Of a stretch of 64,000 nt of DNA, positions 1-10,705 are shown in pieces. Both the position numbers and the translations under genes were made by a program. The notes under the pieces are model-generated. The model worked only from the letters and a program-made list of their open reading frames with translations, was not told the origin of the DNA and searched no databases. How positions within the stretch are numbered: position 1 is the first letter of the stretch; each line of letters starts with the position of its first letter. The stretch lies in contig JAQQWL010000009.1 in NCBI GenBank assembly GCA_038363925.1, positions 2,914,001 to 2,978,000 on the forward strand. Direction: 5' to 3'. The stretch is from Apiospora phragmitis (lineage: Eukaryota; Ascomycota; Sordariomycetes; Amphisphaeriales; Apiosporaceae).

Positions 1-1136
1 AACCCTTTGGGTACGAGCTATCTCCTTCTATTTACGGAAACAAATAAAGTAAGTAATAGCCTCGTTAATCTAGCGTTAAAGCTTTAAAAAATAAGCCTCC
101 GCGGCGGAATTTTCCCGAGACAGGCGGTCGTGCTCGTTCTATACACGCCGTAAAAAAAATAATAAAACCTTAATACTATTATACGCATAGTTAATACGAG
201 TATATTCCTTATACTTATTAACGCTTTTTATTATTATATAAAACTACCCCTTTGCGAAATAGCGATTATAAAGTAGAGCTTCGAAACTAAACTTAAAAAA
301 AGCTTCGATAAAATCTATATAACGAACGATAAAAAAACGATTAAGTTTAATTCGAAAATTTTCGACGCGATTATTTATAATAAATATATATTATAATAAA
401 AGTAATAAAGAGAAAAAAAACTTATTATAAAATTATAATAACGGGCGGCTAGGATATTTATACGGTTTTACGCTTTAAAAATAAAATAATTAAAAAAAAA
501 GATAATATTATAACCCGACCTAATTATACGGCTAAAAACCCTACTTACCGGTACGGAACTACTATACCCCGACTAAGTTATAATATCATAGCTATAAACC
601 GCACCGCTAATTATATTAATATAAAGCTAAACCTTCTTTAATAATAAATAACGATAATACTACCTCGCCTAGCGATAAAACGAATACGCCTATAAGCAAC
701 GGCGGCCGTTAACAAGTTACGTAACGTAACGAACGCTTAAGCGAAACTACTAAGTAACGTAAAGCGTAATCAAGGGAGATCACTAAGCAGCGCCGAGCGC
801 GCTTAAACGAGATTATTAAATAATAACGGATTAATAAAAGAAAGATTAAATATATAACCACGAACGTTTTTTATATATTTTATATAAATACTCTTTATTT
901 TAATAATTAATTTAAGTATTAATTTAATTTATTAATAAAATAAATAGCCTTAATAACTTTATTATAAATATTTTTAAATCTACGCACCTTAATTATCTTT
1001 ATTCTTATAAACTATTACCTATTATATTAATAAAAGCGGACTTTTATCGCACGTTTAAATACTCTCTCGTATTATTAATATAAACCCTAGTACGTCTTAC
1101 TAAGTTTCTTTTAAAACCCGGATAGCGTTCGTTATA
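1..1136 (+). mobile_element. RIP-degraded Gypsy-type retroelement relic (3' part)
   Basis: This AT-rich stretch is full of stops and TpA and has no usable reading frame. Read as its reverse complement, about 350-610 matches about 57,010-57,290 (same order of words, for example AACTTAGTCGGGGTATAGTAG against AGCTTAGTTAAGGTATAATAG), and 830-1136 matches the LTR beginning at 56,449. It is therefore a second member of the Gypsy family seen at the right edge, in opposite orientation, with its 3' end pointing into the window. The middle part (about 640-830) does not match the right-hand LTR, so it is a divergent subfamily member or a recombinant. The left boundary lies outside the window. Confidence 0.75.
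830..1136 (+). repeat. LTR (partial match) of the left Gypsy relic
   Basis: The reverse complement of this segment follows the LTR at 56,449-56,755 nearly word for word. Both contain the edge GATAGCGTTCGTTA and the inner block TTTTATCGCACGTTTAAATACTCTC in RIP-altered forms. The edge at 1136 corresponds to the terminal TG/CA boundary of the LTR. Differences are mostly C/T and G/A transitions, as RIP would give. Confidence 0.7.
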
Positions 1137-1196
1137 AATAAATAAATAATATTAAATATAATTAATAAAAATTACTAAGTAAACGTAATTAATAAA

Positions 1197-1446
1197 AAAA
1201 GAATTAAATATATATAACAACGAATATTCCTTATATATCTTATATAAATACTCTTTATTTTAATAATTAATTTAAATATTAATCTTAATTTATTAATAAA
1301 ATAATTAACTTTATTAACTTTATTATATAAATACCTTCACTCGACCCTTTATTACTACGTTACGACTTAGCTATTACACGTTATATTAATAAAAGCGTTA
1401 CTTTTATCGCACGTTTAAATACTCTCTTATATTATTAATATAAAAC
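1197..1446 (+). repeat. Truncated second LTR copy
   Basis: A further copy of the same LTR sequence lies directly beside the first in the same orientation. The block around 1225-1300 repeats 870-945, and 1380-1440 repeats 1020-1080. It stops at about 1446 and lacks the terminal GATAGCGTTCG edge present at 1121-1131. It may be a solo-LTR fragment or the remnant of a nested insertion. The GC content rises to normal just after it, at about 1,450-1,530. Confidence 0.6.
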
Positions 1447-1529
1447 TAATGCCGTAAGATTCAATTATAACAAGATTCTATATCCGCCGGTCACGAAGAA
1501 TTATAAGAAAATAAGTCTAACTATAAATA

Positions 1530-2840
1530 CTAGAGGAGTGAGGTGCCTCATTATCATGTGACGAGGTATGAGTTAGACCAACTCATCAACATCACCTCTA
1601 TACTATTAGACACGTAGTACTGTTCTTATGTAACGTTCTCGATGTATATGCCCACCCAGATGAGGGTGGCTTTCTAGAGTATGCTACCCTTGCATTTCCC
1701 AGGTCCTGGACGGTCTGAACTCTCCAAGATTTATCCAAAGTCATGCATTCACTCTCAAATTTCAAGGCACAAAGTCGCTCTTTATGCCTGGAACCTGCCT
1801 GGACCTGACTTCCGTCAACTTCCTCATGGAAGGGGGCTACAGCCACCATGTGCAACGCGGATCCAGAGTGGGACATACAGCGTGGGACTTGAAGTACCGT
1901 CCACAGTAGATTACTGTCAAGATGTACAAATTCATAAGTTTGATAGTTGAAAATAATTTATTTTCAAGACCGGTGAGAATTCATTGCGTCATGGGAGGAA
2001 ATGGCTTTCGGGAATTCATCCAGCTTGATACATACATGTGCCGTTCTTGAAGATGACAGGGATGTTTGGACGAGCTAGTGTCCTGAATGGCATGAGATGA
2101 CATGATCGGACGAACCTACCAAACTATGTATATTCTATGTAGGTCAAAGTGAAACACTCACAGGTTGGCTGCTAATTACGTAGTAGCAAGGCGCCTTAGG
2201 CTGTATGACGCATTTGCCAAACTGGAAATGTTGGTGGCGCAGTTCTATTTCTATTTGGTAAAAATAGAGACCGCTAGACTCGATATTCACTAGTTCTGTC
2301 ATCATTAACCGCTGTGGAAGCCTAAATACTTTACCCACCCCTTGCAGGGTAGCCTACAGTAGTAAGCAGATGGATGCCTTTACTTATATAGCATAGCCCT
2401 GACGATCGGTGGGGTCCAGAGGCTGAGGCTGCAACTGAATGAGATGAAGCTGACCTGGGGATTATACGAGAGCCCCACATCAAGCGTCACCAGCCAATAA
2501 GCGGCCGTCTCTAGGGGCCCTCTCCACAGTGCTGAAATTGAGTAACTAGGAGACATGCAAGCTTCGTCTATACGTGCTGAGTGCTACCAAGAGATCGACA
2601 CTCAGAAATAGTAGACGCGCTTGGCGTTGAGCAGATATTCTCTGTATAAAGGGCATCTGAATGACGCCGAGGAATCAAGACTTGAAGCACATCTGCATCC
2701 CAACACGAGACCACAAACAGTCTGTACAAGCCTCTTCCTCTCTTCGACGCCAGGAAACCAACTCCACACTGCAGGTTATTTATTGCCTCCACCAAGTCTT
2801 CACACCTACTACAACTCTCATCCCTTTTCCAAGAGCAACC
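1530..2840. other. Intergenic, no gene seen
   Basis: Base composition is normal after the RIP boundary. Only short unsupported frames are present, with no recognisable domain or splice-linked exons. The last about 150 bases before 2841 are pyrimidine- and CA-rich and likely hold the promoter and leader of the small secreted protein gene. Confidence 0.5.
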
Positions 2841-3191
2841 ATGCAGTTCCTCTCCTTCACCGCCGCCATCGCCGCCCTGGCCCTCGGCGCCTCGGCACTC
2901 CCGGACCAAAGCGTGAAGCGCTACGAGGCCGACTGCGTCTGCAACAGCGCCGCGGCCAAGCAGAGCGGGGGCTGCGCCGTTACCAAGCCCGACCCGGACC
3001 CCAGCAAGCCCGAGCTGCACTTCCAGGTCGCCTGCGGCCACGAGTGCAGCGTGTCCCTGGGCGGCACGAACGTCCATTTCTACGGCTACAGCTCCACCCA
3101 GCCCGAGTCCTGCAACGATGCCCTGACGCCGGGGGCGTTCTGCCTGTTCGACTGGTACGGTCGGTACGTGAGCGTCGACTGCAGACCTTGA
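2841..3191 (+). CDS. Small cysteine-rich secreted protein
   Basis: This is a single-exon gene of 116 residues. The start at 2841 was chosen because it begins a clear signal peptide (residues 1-19, hydrophobic core FTAAIAALALGASA) and lies in a good context (GCAACCATGC). A Lys-Arg pair at residues 26-27 (SVKR) follows seven residues after the predicted signal cleavage, which looks like a Kex2 pro-peptide site. The mature part has eight cysteines, enough for four disulfides, and many glycines, serines and prolines. This form is typical of fungal secreted effectors or antimicrobial-like proteins, but I recognise no named family. Codon use is strongly GC-rich at third positions, which supports a real expressed gene. 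Function is unknown. Confidence 0.8.
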   Translation: MQFLSFTAAIAALALGASALPDQSVKRYEADCVCNSAAAKQSGGCAVTKPDPDPSKPELHFQVACGHECSVSLGGTNVHFYGYSSTQPESCNDALTPGAFCLFDWYGRYVSVDCRP

Positions 3192-5071
3192 GCTTGGCGG
3201 CACACACTCGACTGCGTAGTATAAACGGCGAGACGCATCCGCCGTTCGCGTCGTAGAGCGTGCTGCAGCGTTGCGCGCAGGGCGGGAGCTCGGAGAAGGG
3301 GACGAACATCGTTATATCAGCAAATGGAGTTGTGCGGCGGTGGAGGTCAGCGTCGCCGCGGGTACTAACAACAGTGCTTGACAGACGTACTAGCACCCAT
3401 TCTGAGGGGGTATTGGACGCTGTTGAAGTCGGGAACAGTTAATTGATATCTGAATATTGATTTAAAGCCCTTTAGGGGTGATCTGGTGTTTTATTCATTG
3501 ATTGTATTCTCCTTTCTCTCTCAGCTTTCATTTGAGCTGAGCTCTCATTCCAGTTTGGTCGTTACACGAATCATGCAGGGGTGGCGGATCTAGTGCTGTG
3601 CTTCGTTAGGAATCACGGCACCTGCATGTAATGATATCTGCACGGCTCATGAGAATGAAAAAAGAGCCCCGTCGTATTGATTACCTCCCTGTATCCCTTA
3701 GGTATATCAAATATGTAATCAATATTAGTCGTCCTTGCCATGTTTCCCCGCTTCCCAGCCGACAGTTATCCAGCTCTTATGCGTGGTGCAGTGGTATATA
3801 GAGGTCAAAATCCACGAACAAGGCCCAATATGTGCGTAATATATTGTATAGCCCGACACTTGACCCACTCTGGCTGGATCAGAACCGACCCCAAGGCACC
3901 GTGGAGTAGAGGTAGAAGTCGTCTTGGATATATCCAAGCGCAAGTTCAGTCACATCTGAACACGAGAGCTGTACATATCACTCTTACCGTGAATATAGAT
4001 CTAGTTTGTTGTGATCACAGAACCAGACAAACACAAGTTGGTAGACATTTGTATCGTAGCCAGCTCTGGGGCAAGGCGCAGTTCGAGGGGGGCATCACAT
4101 ATTAATTACTCGGTATCACGTGACCGGTAGTCCTCATCACGAGCCATGCAGTGACCCGGCCTGGCATGAAATTTAGGGGTTAAAGCCATGGGATCATTTG
4201 TTTCCCCAAATCCCCGTGAAGACACTATTGGGAGTGAGACCAAAATCCAAGATGAGGTCCCATATTCGCAAGAGTACAAAGGCCTCTCATGTACATTGGT
4301 GGTCGGAACAAACAATTCAATGATAGCCCGCGAGTTCAGTATGGTCATCAGCAGACGGCACGGATTGCTTAACCTAGGCGGCATCCTGACCATGCTGTCT
4401 GAGACCCGCAGCCCCGCCTCCAAGATCGGCAGACTTTGAATGCCAAATCGAACATCAAGATGATACCTAGTGGATCATTGGGGCAAGGTTGGCAGTTGGG
4501 GCTGAGAAAGCCAAACCTGGAGACACGTGTAGGGCCTGGTAACACCCCAAATGCTTCCAATAGTCCGAGTATTGTATTATCAATATAGAAGTGCGCTAGT
4601 ACGACCGGGGCCGTTTTTCTTCTTCTCTGGAACCAAGGTTATACGCAGTAAAAACCGGGAAGGCCGTCGCACGTAGCGTTACTTACGGTGCATAAGCCCT
4701 CCGGCCAATCAGCTTTCACGGAGCAGTCAGCGGTCGAGGGGATAACCCGGCTGTTCGGCTCGCTGGACCCTCCTTTCACGGCACCCAACAGCCGGGGGAT
4801 GATGAATCCTCACGCAGCGTACGTAAGACGCCGGCACTCCGACCTCAGATTTTTCGTTCATTTCAGCCCCAAACCTCTTGGCGCCAAGGTCCTACCCGAC
4901 CACTACGTAAAGTAGCCAATACCCATATGGCCAAAAATCAACACGTACAAGGTCATATACCGGAACGAATTGTACCAAGGTGTTGGTATATTCCGCAGGT
5001 CTTCCCCTTGAGTTGGTGCGTAGTCTATATCTGATGCCACCACACAACTTTGAAGAGTCTGAACAACCTCA
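3192..5071. other. Intergenic, no supported gene
   Basis: About 1.9 kb contains several short ATG-initiated frames on both strands (for example 4188-4439 plus), but none shows a domain, a signal peptide or a coherent codon pattern. AT-rich patches occur near 3,460-3,730. I see no repeat or RNA gene. The final 100 bases before 5072 probably carry the promoter of the glycine-zipper gene. Confidence 0.4.
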
Positions 5072-5575
5072 ATGAGCTACTACAACAACCACGATCAAGG
5101 CGGCTATCGGCAGGATAGCTATCAACAGGGTGGCTACCAGCAAGGTGGTTATCAGCAGGGCGGCTATCCGCCTCAACAATACGGAGGCACTCCGGGCGGG
5201 CAAGGGGAGGCCGCGTCCTTCTACAGCACACCTGTCCCTCAGAATACCTTTGCCGCCAGCCAGGACAAGGGCCAGACCCCGTACAGCGGCCAAAGCCAGT
5301 ACGCTGGCCAGAGCGGATACGCTGGCCAGAGTCAATATGGCGATGGCCAACAGCGCGGCTTCGAAGACCCTGCTGCCGGGGAGCGAGGGCTGACGGGAGC
5401 CCTGGCCGGAGGCGCTGCCGGCGCTTTCGGTGGCAACTCTCTGGGCGGCAGCAAGGCCGCCGCGGTGGCCGGCGCACTCATCGGGGCGTTCATGGGGCAC
5501 CAGGGCCAAGACAGGATCTCCGACTGGCGAGACAACCGCAAAGAGGAGGAGCAACGGAGGGGGAGGAGGAGATGA
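5072..5575 (+). CDS. Q/G/Y-rich protein with glycine-zipper segment
   Basis: The product is 167 residues. Residues 1-40 hold tandem QQGGY repeats (four consecutive copies with small changes), and residues 70-90 hold a second set (GQSQYAG, GQSGYAG, GQSQYG). Residues 110-145 form an Ala/Gly-rich stretch (LTGALAGGAAGAFGG, then AAAVAGALIGAFMG) resembling the glycine-zipper 2TM domain of small fungal stress or surface proteins. The C-terminus is highly charged (RKEEEQRRGRRR). Proteins of this type commonly end in a histidine- and serine/arginine-rich tail. Such a tail is encoded immediately downstream but in the -1 frame (5572-5751), so the ending at 5575 may reflect a one-base indel. Function is not known. 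Confidence 0.65.
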   Translation: MSYYNNHDQGGYRQDSYQQGGYQQGGYQQGGYPPQQYGGTPGGQGEAASFYSTPVPQNTFAASQDKGQTPYSGQSQYAGQSGYAGQSQYGDGQQRGFEDPAAGERGLTGALAGGAAGAFGGNSLGGSKAAAVAGALIGAFMGHQGQDRISDWRDNRKEEEQRRGRRR

Positions 5576-5751
5576 AGCGCAAACACACATCGGAGATGGC
5601 CGCATATGGTTCGTCCTCTCACTCTCGGTCGCGTTCGCGGTCGCGGTTCCGGGACTCTGGCCATCGCCATCACCACCACCACCATCACCACAGGCACCAT
5701 AGTCATCACAGTCACTCACGATCGCCCAGTCGCCATCGACACTACTACTGA
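5572..5751 (+). other. Out-of-frame His/Ser/Arg-rich extension
   Basis: An ATG overlaps the stop of the preceding gene (ATGA at 5572-5575) and opens a 59-codon frame. It encodes an SRSRSRSR run, then a run of eight histidines, then HSHHSHSRSPSRHRHYY and a stop. This low-complexity tail is what related glycine-zipper proteins often carry in frame. It most likely belongs to the preceding gene through a -1 frameshift, an indel in the GGAGGGGGAGGAGGA tract at 5556-5571, or an assembly error. A separate small gene is less likely. Confidence 0.45.
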
Positions 5752-6555
5752 TCAAGCGACCCGGACGCTACCGAGACTTAGCCTGGCTGAATTCAAGAGA
5801 GAGAGAGAACGGCGCGGTAAGGAGAATACGACTTCTTCCTGGGAAAGAGCCTATAATTACTAAATTAGGAATATATATTTACATGAGACACTCCCCTAAA
5901 CAAAGCCCCTGAAAACTCACAACTACGACGTGCACAGTTCCTTAATTAAATGTAAGAGAGTCTATAATGGTGGGATTAGTCTTATTAATGACTGAAGGCG
6001 ACACGGTTAACCCCGTATACCCGTTTCCCATGTAGTTCTCAGAAAATCCGGATGTAACATTGAATATGGTCCGGGGATATGCTTCTACCCCCGGCACCTG
6101 CGGAGCAATGACGGCTTGTTTGAAATCTGCTCGGTCAAAGTATACTTGTACTCCGGCAGGCAGGCATGCCGAAATGCTGCGGAAACCCATAACATCCCAT
6201 ATCAGAGGGTAGGTTATAGTAATATGGTATTATGTGTTAAATCACAGGGATGACGTGACATGTTAGTAAACTAAAGAGTTGACCTCCCGAGAGCTCCGGA
6301 TTGCTTGCATACCGGGTTTACAAGTAGTGCGGCATATCCAAATAGCCCAAGGCCTATCATTGACTGATATGAACCTGGTAGTTTTCCCGGGGAGCCAATG
6401 GTTATACCGTTAAACTGTTTATAACGGATAATAGTCACGGGACTGGCTATGTTTACCACAAATTGATAAATAAATAGGATATACTTCTTGGAAGGCCCCT
6501 TTAAATCCAATACAACATCTCTTCTCCACATCCAACCGGAAGATCGTCAAGTTGC
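5752..6555. other. Intergenic, possible degraded coding on minus strand
   Basis: A minus-strand frame from 6190 to 5942 begins with ATG and could be a gene fragment, as it has an N-glycosylation-rich end. It has no motif I can name and no convincing upstream exon. The rest is AT-rich, including 5,860-5,900 and 6,200-6,260. Nothing firmer can be supported. Confidence 0.3.
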
Positions 6556-7634
6556 ATGATGGCCGACCTCACCTTCCGCAATTATACATCCCAGCAGGCC
6601 GCCTCCTATGCAACGCATCGCGGCGGATATGAGCCCGATATATATCACGAGGTTCTCGCTTACCACACCTCACAAGGAGGAGATCTCGACACAGTATTCG
6701 ACGTCGGTTGCGGAACAGGAGGAGCGACGCGTCAACTCGCAGTCTACTTTGCCCGGGCTGCAGGATGCGACCCGGGACGGGAGATGATCGCCAAAGCAAT
6801 CGAGCTCGGCCCCGGAACTGAAGGCAAGGCGGTAATCCGGTACGAGGGTCCTCGGGGCCGAAAGCCTCAACGAATCCTGTCTCGTGGATCCCGCCTCGTT
6901 GGACTTGCTTACCGCAGCAATGGCTGTACGTTGCATTGACGTGCCCCTACCCCCATCTCTCTCTTCCGCGTAAATTGGCCACATTCACTGACCTTATCGC
7001 AGGCTCACTGGTTCGAAATCGATCTGTTCTGGCACCAGGCAGCTCGTATGGTCAAGCCTGGGGGCACTGTCGCTCTCTGGACAAAGTCGTCGCTTTACTG
7101 CCGTAAGCATCCTGCACTGCACAAACTCATGCAACCCCCCCGCACGGGGCTGACCGCCGTACCCCGCAGATCCCTCGACGCCCAACGTAAGCAACGTCCA
7201 GAGGGCTCTGAGTCATCTTGAGGACGACGTGCTGGGCCCTTATGAGCTCACCGCCAATAATATCTCTCGAACCATGTACGTGAGCCTCCGCATGCCCTGG
7301 TCAGTCGACCCGCCTACCGCGGAATTCCCTCAGGCCCTGTCCGTGCGGCGTGAGTGGAACAAGGATGGAAAGCTCGAGCCTGGCCAGGACGACTTCTACG
7401 GCGGCTCTTCCGCCATGACGCTGGAGGATCTGGCCAATGGTCTGGGGACTTCAAGCATGGTGACGCGATGGCGGAGAGGACCATCCCGAACTGGTCGGCA
7501 CCGATGGCGATTGCGTGGTACAGACCATGAAAGCGGTTTCCGAAGCCACGGGGTCAGGGACTGAAGATTATGGGACCCTCACAATCAAAGTAGGCTACAC
7601 AACGACACTGTTGCTGTTTACCAGGGCAAATTAA
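6556..7634 (+). pseudogene. SAM-dependent methyltransferase, two frameshifts
   Basis: The product resembles fungal class I methyltransferases of the trans-aconitate/Crg1-like group. Exon 1 starts at 6556 and contains motif I, VFDVGCGTGG, near residue 50. Introns are 6926-7002 (GTACGT...GCAG) and 7103-7169 (GTAAGC...GCAG), and joining them gives AHWFEIDLFWHQAARMV followed by VKPGGTVALWT, the expected mid-domain. Two single-base excesses break the frame. The first is at about 6846, after IRYE, with reading resuming as VLGAESLNE. The second is at about 7480, after MVTRW, with reading resuming as EDHPELVGTDGD and running to the family-like end LLLFTRAN and stop at 7632-7634. Either the gene is dead or the assembly has two indels. 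The substrate is unknown. Confidence 0.75.
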
Positions 7635-8116
7635 TCAAGATGGGCTAATAGCGGGTGAATGAGACATGTGAGCCTTGTGTCTGAGGGGGATGTGGTGCGG
7701 GCGTGGAATGTGCGACAAGGCGATGCGCTAAGTGACAGATAGAAGAGGTGGTAACTAGAAATGAGAAAAGTTAGGCAAGCCTACAGGTCACTAGAAGTGC
7801 GGGTGCGTGTTTTTATATATACCCTGACCAATAGTGACTGGCGATATTTATGCTATGTTAAGAGTCGTAATATTCCTAGGAAATACGACGGTCTCTAAAG
7901 GCAAAGTTCCCAGTAGCCCATTCCTACACAGAACAGGGATAAATCTCACGAGGTTGTAGTCAGCAGCCGGTCCGGTTTTAGATGTATCGCTGTGGTATTT
8001 CTCACGCCGAGGATTGGCTGGAAACTTACATAGCATGATTGTTACGTCGTAGCCAGCAAAGGCTGGTGGATTATCGTGCAATATAAGCCAATACAAGACT
8101 AGCAGAGAACAGGGCT
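7635..8116. other. Intergenic, no gene seen
   Basis: No domain or splice-linked frame is present on either strand. The sequence between the methyltransferase and the transporter remnant is moderately AT-rich. It may contain the eroded 5' part of the transporter, but I could not read it. Confidence 0.4.
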
Positions 8117-8669
8117 AGTCTCCATCTTCGTCTAATCGCCGTAGGTATTCCCGATTTGGACCAACGTGTTCCCCCATGGCTCACGTCAATCTCAGGTTTT
8201 ACAACGTGGGATGGAACGCGCTGGCCTACACGTACCTCGTAGAGATCTTGCCCTACCAGCAACGGGCCAAGGAAATCGCCGTGGAGCAGCTCATGCTCCG
8301 CTTCGCCGTGTTTTTCAATACGTATGTGAACCCCATTGAGCTCGACTGGATCGGGTGGAAGTACTACATCGTGTACTGTATCTGGATCCTGGTGGAGATT
8401 GTGACCGTCTGTAAGTGATGATACTCTCTGCAAGACCGGCCCCGCAGCGTGAAACAACCGCAGCCTAGCTTCTGAAGTCGGTACTGATCAGTCACTTACT
8501 ATTTCAGACATGTTCTTCCCCGAAACATACGGGCAGGACACTGGAAGAGCTCTCTTTCATGTTTGAGGGCAAGGCAGTCCAGCAGGAAGGAGAGAGTAAT
8601 GTCGACAAGCAATTGGAGATGGAGCCTATCGATAACTTGGCTGGCCACAAAAGGGGGCCAGAAGTCTGA
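8117..8669 (+). pseudogene. MFS sugar transporter, 3' remnant
   Basis: Only the C-terminal third of a major facilitator sugar transporter (lactose-permease/hexose type) remains. Readable landmarks are FYNVGWNALAYTYLVEILPY and QQRAKEIAVEQL, then the helix IGWKYYIVYCIWILVEIVTV. An intron 8411-8507 (GTAAGT...TTCAG) leads to YMFFPET, the start of the family signature PETxGRTLEEL. One extra base within the following GAAACATACGGGC stretch shifts the frame; beyond it LEELSFMFEGKAV and the tail run to a stop at 8667-8669. Stops and missing sequence upstream of about 8200 show that the first nine or so helices are gone. The gene is not functional as read. Confidence 0.75.
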
Positions 8670-9198
8670 TGTCTAAAAGTCATAACATGAAAACCGAGGT
8701 TTGCGTCAAAACGAGTGTATTTTGGACAGCACACTCTGGCGGTCCTGCCTGGTGCTACAATATCAATGCCTTTGGCAGATGGACGATAATATAAGGTTGT
8801 CTAAATGAGAGTAGACTGGTATAAAAACGAAATCCCACCCATGGTATCAACTATCCCTGCTCGCAAGTGATAACGCCAAATAAAACCACAAACCAAACCC
8901 CGCCACTGAAACACTGGCTAAAACATGTTGGCTTTGTCAGAGGGGACAAGACTTTTTGCTCTTTCACCGAGGACCTTCACGACTCAAAAATCCCCAGACT
9001 CCACATCACTGATGTAGCGATCCTCGCTGTCCCGGCTGCCCAGCCTCGACGCATCGCCGAGCCATGTTAGCCGCGGCCCTGTATATTTCCTCTGATCCTC
9101 GACCCTGGGAGTCCGGGGAGGCGAAAGCCTCGACCAGGACCACCTACTGGAATCATTGCATCCAAATGCGGTGGGTACAGTCTCGGACGACTTCCGAC
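8670..9198. other. Intergenic between convergent genes
   Basis: No supported gene. It separates the transporter remnant (plus) from the 3' end of the PTH11-like receptor (minus) and presumably holds their terminators. No clear regulatory motif was identified. Confidence 0.4.
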
Positions 9199-10705
9199 TT
9201 AGCGGGTATCCGTCTTGGGGGCTGGGTGCCCGTTCAGATCCAGCCAGAGAGTGGAAATCGACTGTTCGGCGCGGTGGTGGGTTGGCTCAACATTGTGGAT
9301 ATTGTTGTTGTTGTTGCTGCTGCTGCTGTTGTTGCTGCTATTGATCCTGTTGCTGTTTTTGTTGTCATTTTTGTTGATGATGTTGGCATTGGCATTGGCA
9401 TTGGCTGCTGTAGTTGCCCGCGTGTCTGGATGCTTGCTGGTGGTGAAGCCCGACATCCTCGGATTGCTGCAGAGCCTAAAGCTCGTAAGATATTGTGTTA
9501 TCGGAGGGGCACTCAGGCCCAAGGCTTCGGGTAGATGTCTCGTGAAGAATGATTTTGTGGCAGGTACGGAGGCACATATCTGAATAATACGGAGGTATTC
9601 TTAGCAAAGTAGTATCTCAACATGACAGGGTGGCCAAGTAAACTCACAATGCCAGTATTCAACTCAATAGCACTGCTCCAAAACACGGAACCGGCATGGT
9701 ACGTCAAGTCGTAGTCGACAGTCATGTGCCATGTGATATATGTACGAAAGACGCCCACGCCACAAGCGAGAAAGCCCAAGCTGAAGAGACCCACGACAAC
9801 GAGCCGGTTGCGGGTAGTCAACTGTAGCTTCATGACCGTGACGATGGGTAGAAGAACCACGACAAAGTCGGTGAAGGTGTTGATAATTCCCGCGCTCAGG
9901 AGATGAGCGGCTTCGTCAAGGCAGTTATGCGACTCGGCCATTACGTTCCAATAATTCGAAATGGGTCTGTATAATAAGCAATCAGCAAGTAACCCATATT
10001 CAATGGCTGGGGAGAAAGAGTCTTTCTGGTTTGAAAAAGGGGGTTCCCATACCTGCATTGGAAGATGACGACAAGACAGAAGATGACCGAGTTGAGCGAG
10101 ATCAAAACTCCGCAAACCGTCACGAAAATCTTCAACTGCGACCGACTGGCACCCAACAGTCTCCACAGATTAGAAAGTATGGACAGCTTGGTGAAACATG
10201 ATGCGAAATTGAAAAGGTTGACCGCGATCATGCTGTGGATGTGGCCAACGCTGTCAGAGCTTCATTCTCGTCTACATGCAATCGATACAGGGTAAGGGAT
10301 GGGAGAACATACACGATTTTCAGTCCGTTCTCGAATTTGGTCGGCTCTACATCGTATATATGTAGCCCCCATCCAACCGTTTGCTTGGCTAAGATGGCGA
10401 TACCTGTGAAGCCTGTCGCAAATAGCTGGTGCAATCATCATCAGTTAGTGTATGGCCATGTGTAAAAACCGAGGGGGAGAGTCAGATGGGAAGGGGTCTC
10501 ATACGTATGCTGCCATGATGAAGCCATCATCCATCCCGAATCCCCTCGTGATGTGTATGCGGGTATACATACGGATAGCGATCATGACCGTCACGATAGC
10601 GGTGAGAACATAAACCACAATCTCCCCGGCTGGACCTTGGCGTCGTGGATGCTTGTAGTCGGGCACCGGCCAGCTGGCCACGACCTCGGGGGGCGGGAAC
10701 TTCAT
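9199..10705 (-). CDS. PTH11-like seven-helix receptor (fungal rhodopsin domain)
   Basis: Five exons: 10705-10505, 10425-10313, 10232-10053, 9966-9648 and 9579-9199. All introns are GT-AG (79, 80, 86 and 68 nt) and phases are consistent, giving 397 residues. The N-terminus (FPPPEVVASWPVPDY) and first helix (EIVVYVLTAIVTVMIAIRMY followed by TR) are typical of the PTH11-related integral membrane family. Later helices include SVIFCLVVIFQC, FTDFVVVLLPIVTVMKLQ and FSLGFLACGVGVFRTY. The hallmark TGIICASVPA lies across the last splice. The cytosolic tail is Asn/Ser-rich low complexity encoded by a GTT/GCT (read on plus) microsatellite. Such receptors are plasma-membrane sensors in filamentous fungi; the ligand is unknown. 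The start at 10705 matches the usual N-terminus. Confidence 0.85.
9301..9368. repeat. GTT/GCT trinucleotide microsatellite in coding sequence
   Basis: A run of GTT and GCT triplets on the plus strand encodes, on the minus strand, alternating Asn and Ser runs (NNNNN, SSSS) in the receptor tail. It is phased in triplets, so length changes keep the frame. Confidence 0.8.

Noticed and set aside
5942..6190. Minus-strand frame thought to be a serine carboxypeptidase C-terminus
   Set aside because: The resemblance is limited to a short loose pattern, with no catalytic His or Asp context and no neighbouring exon.
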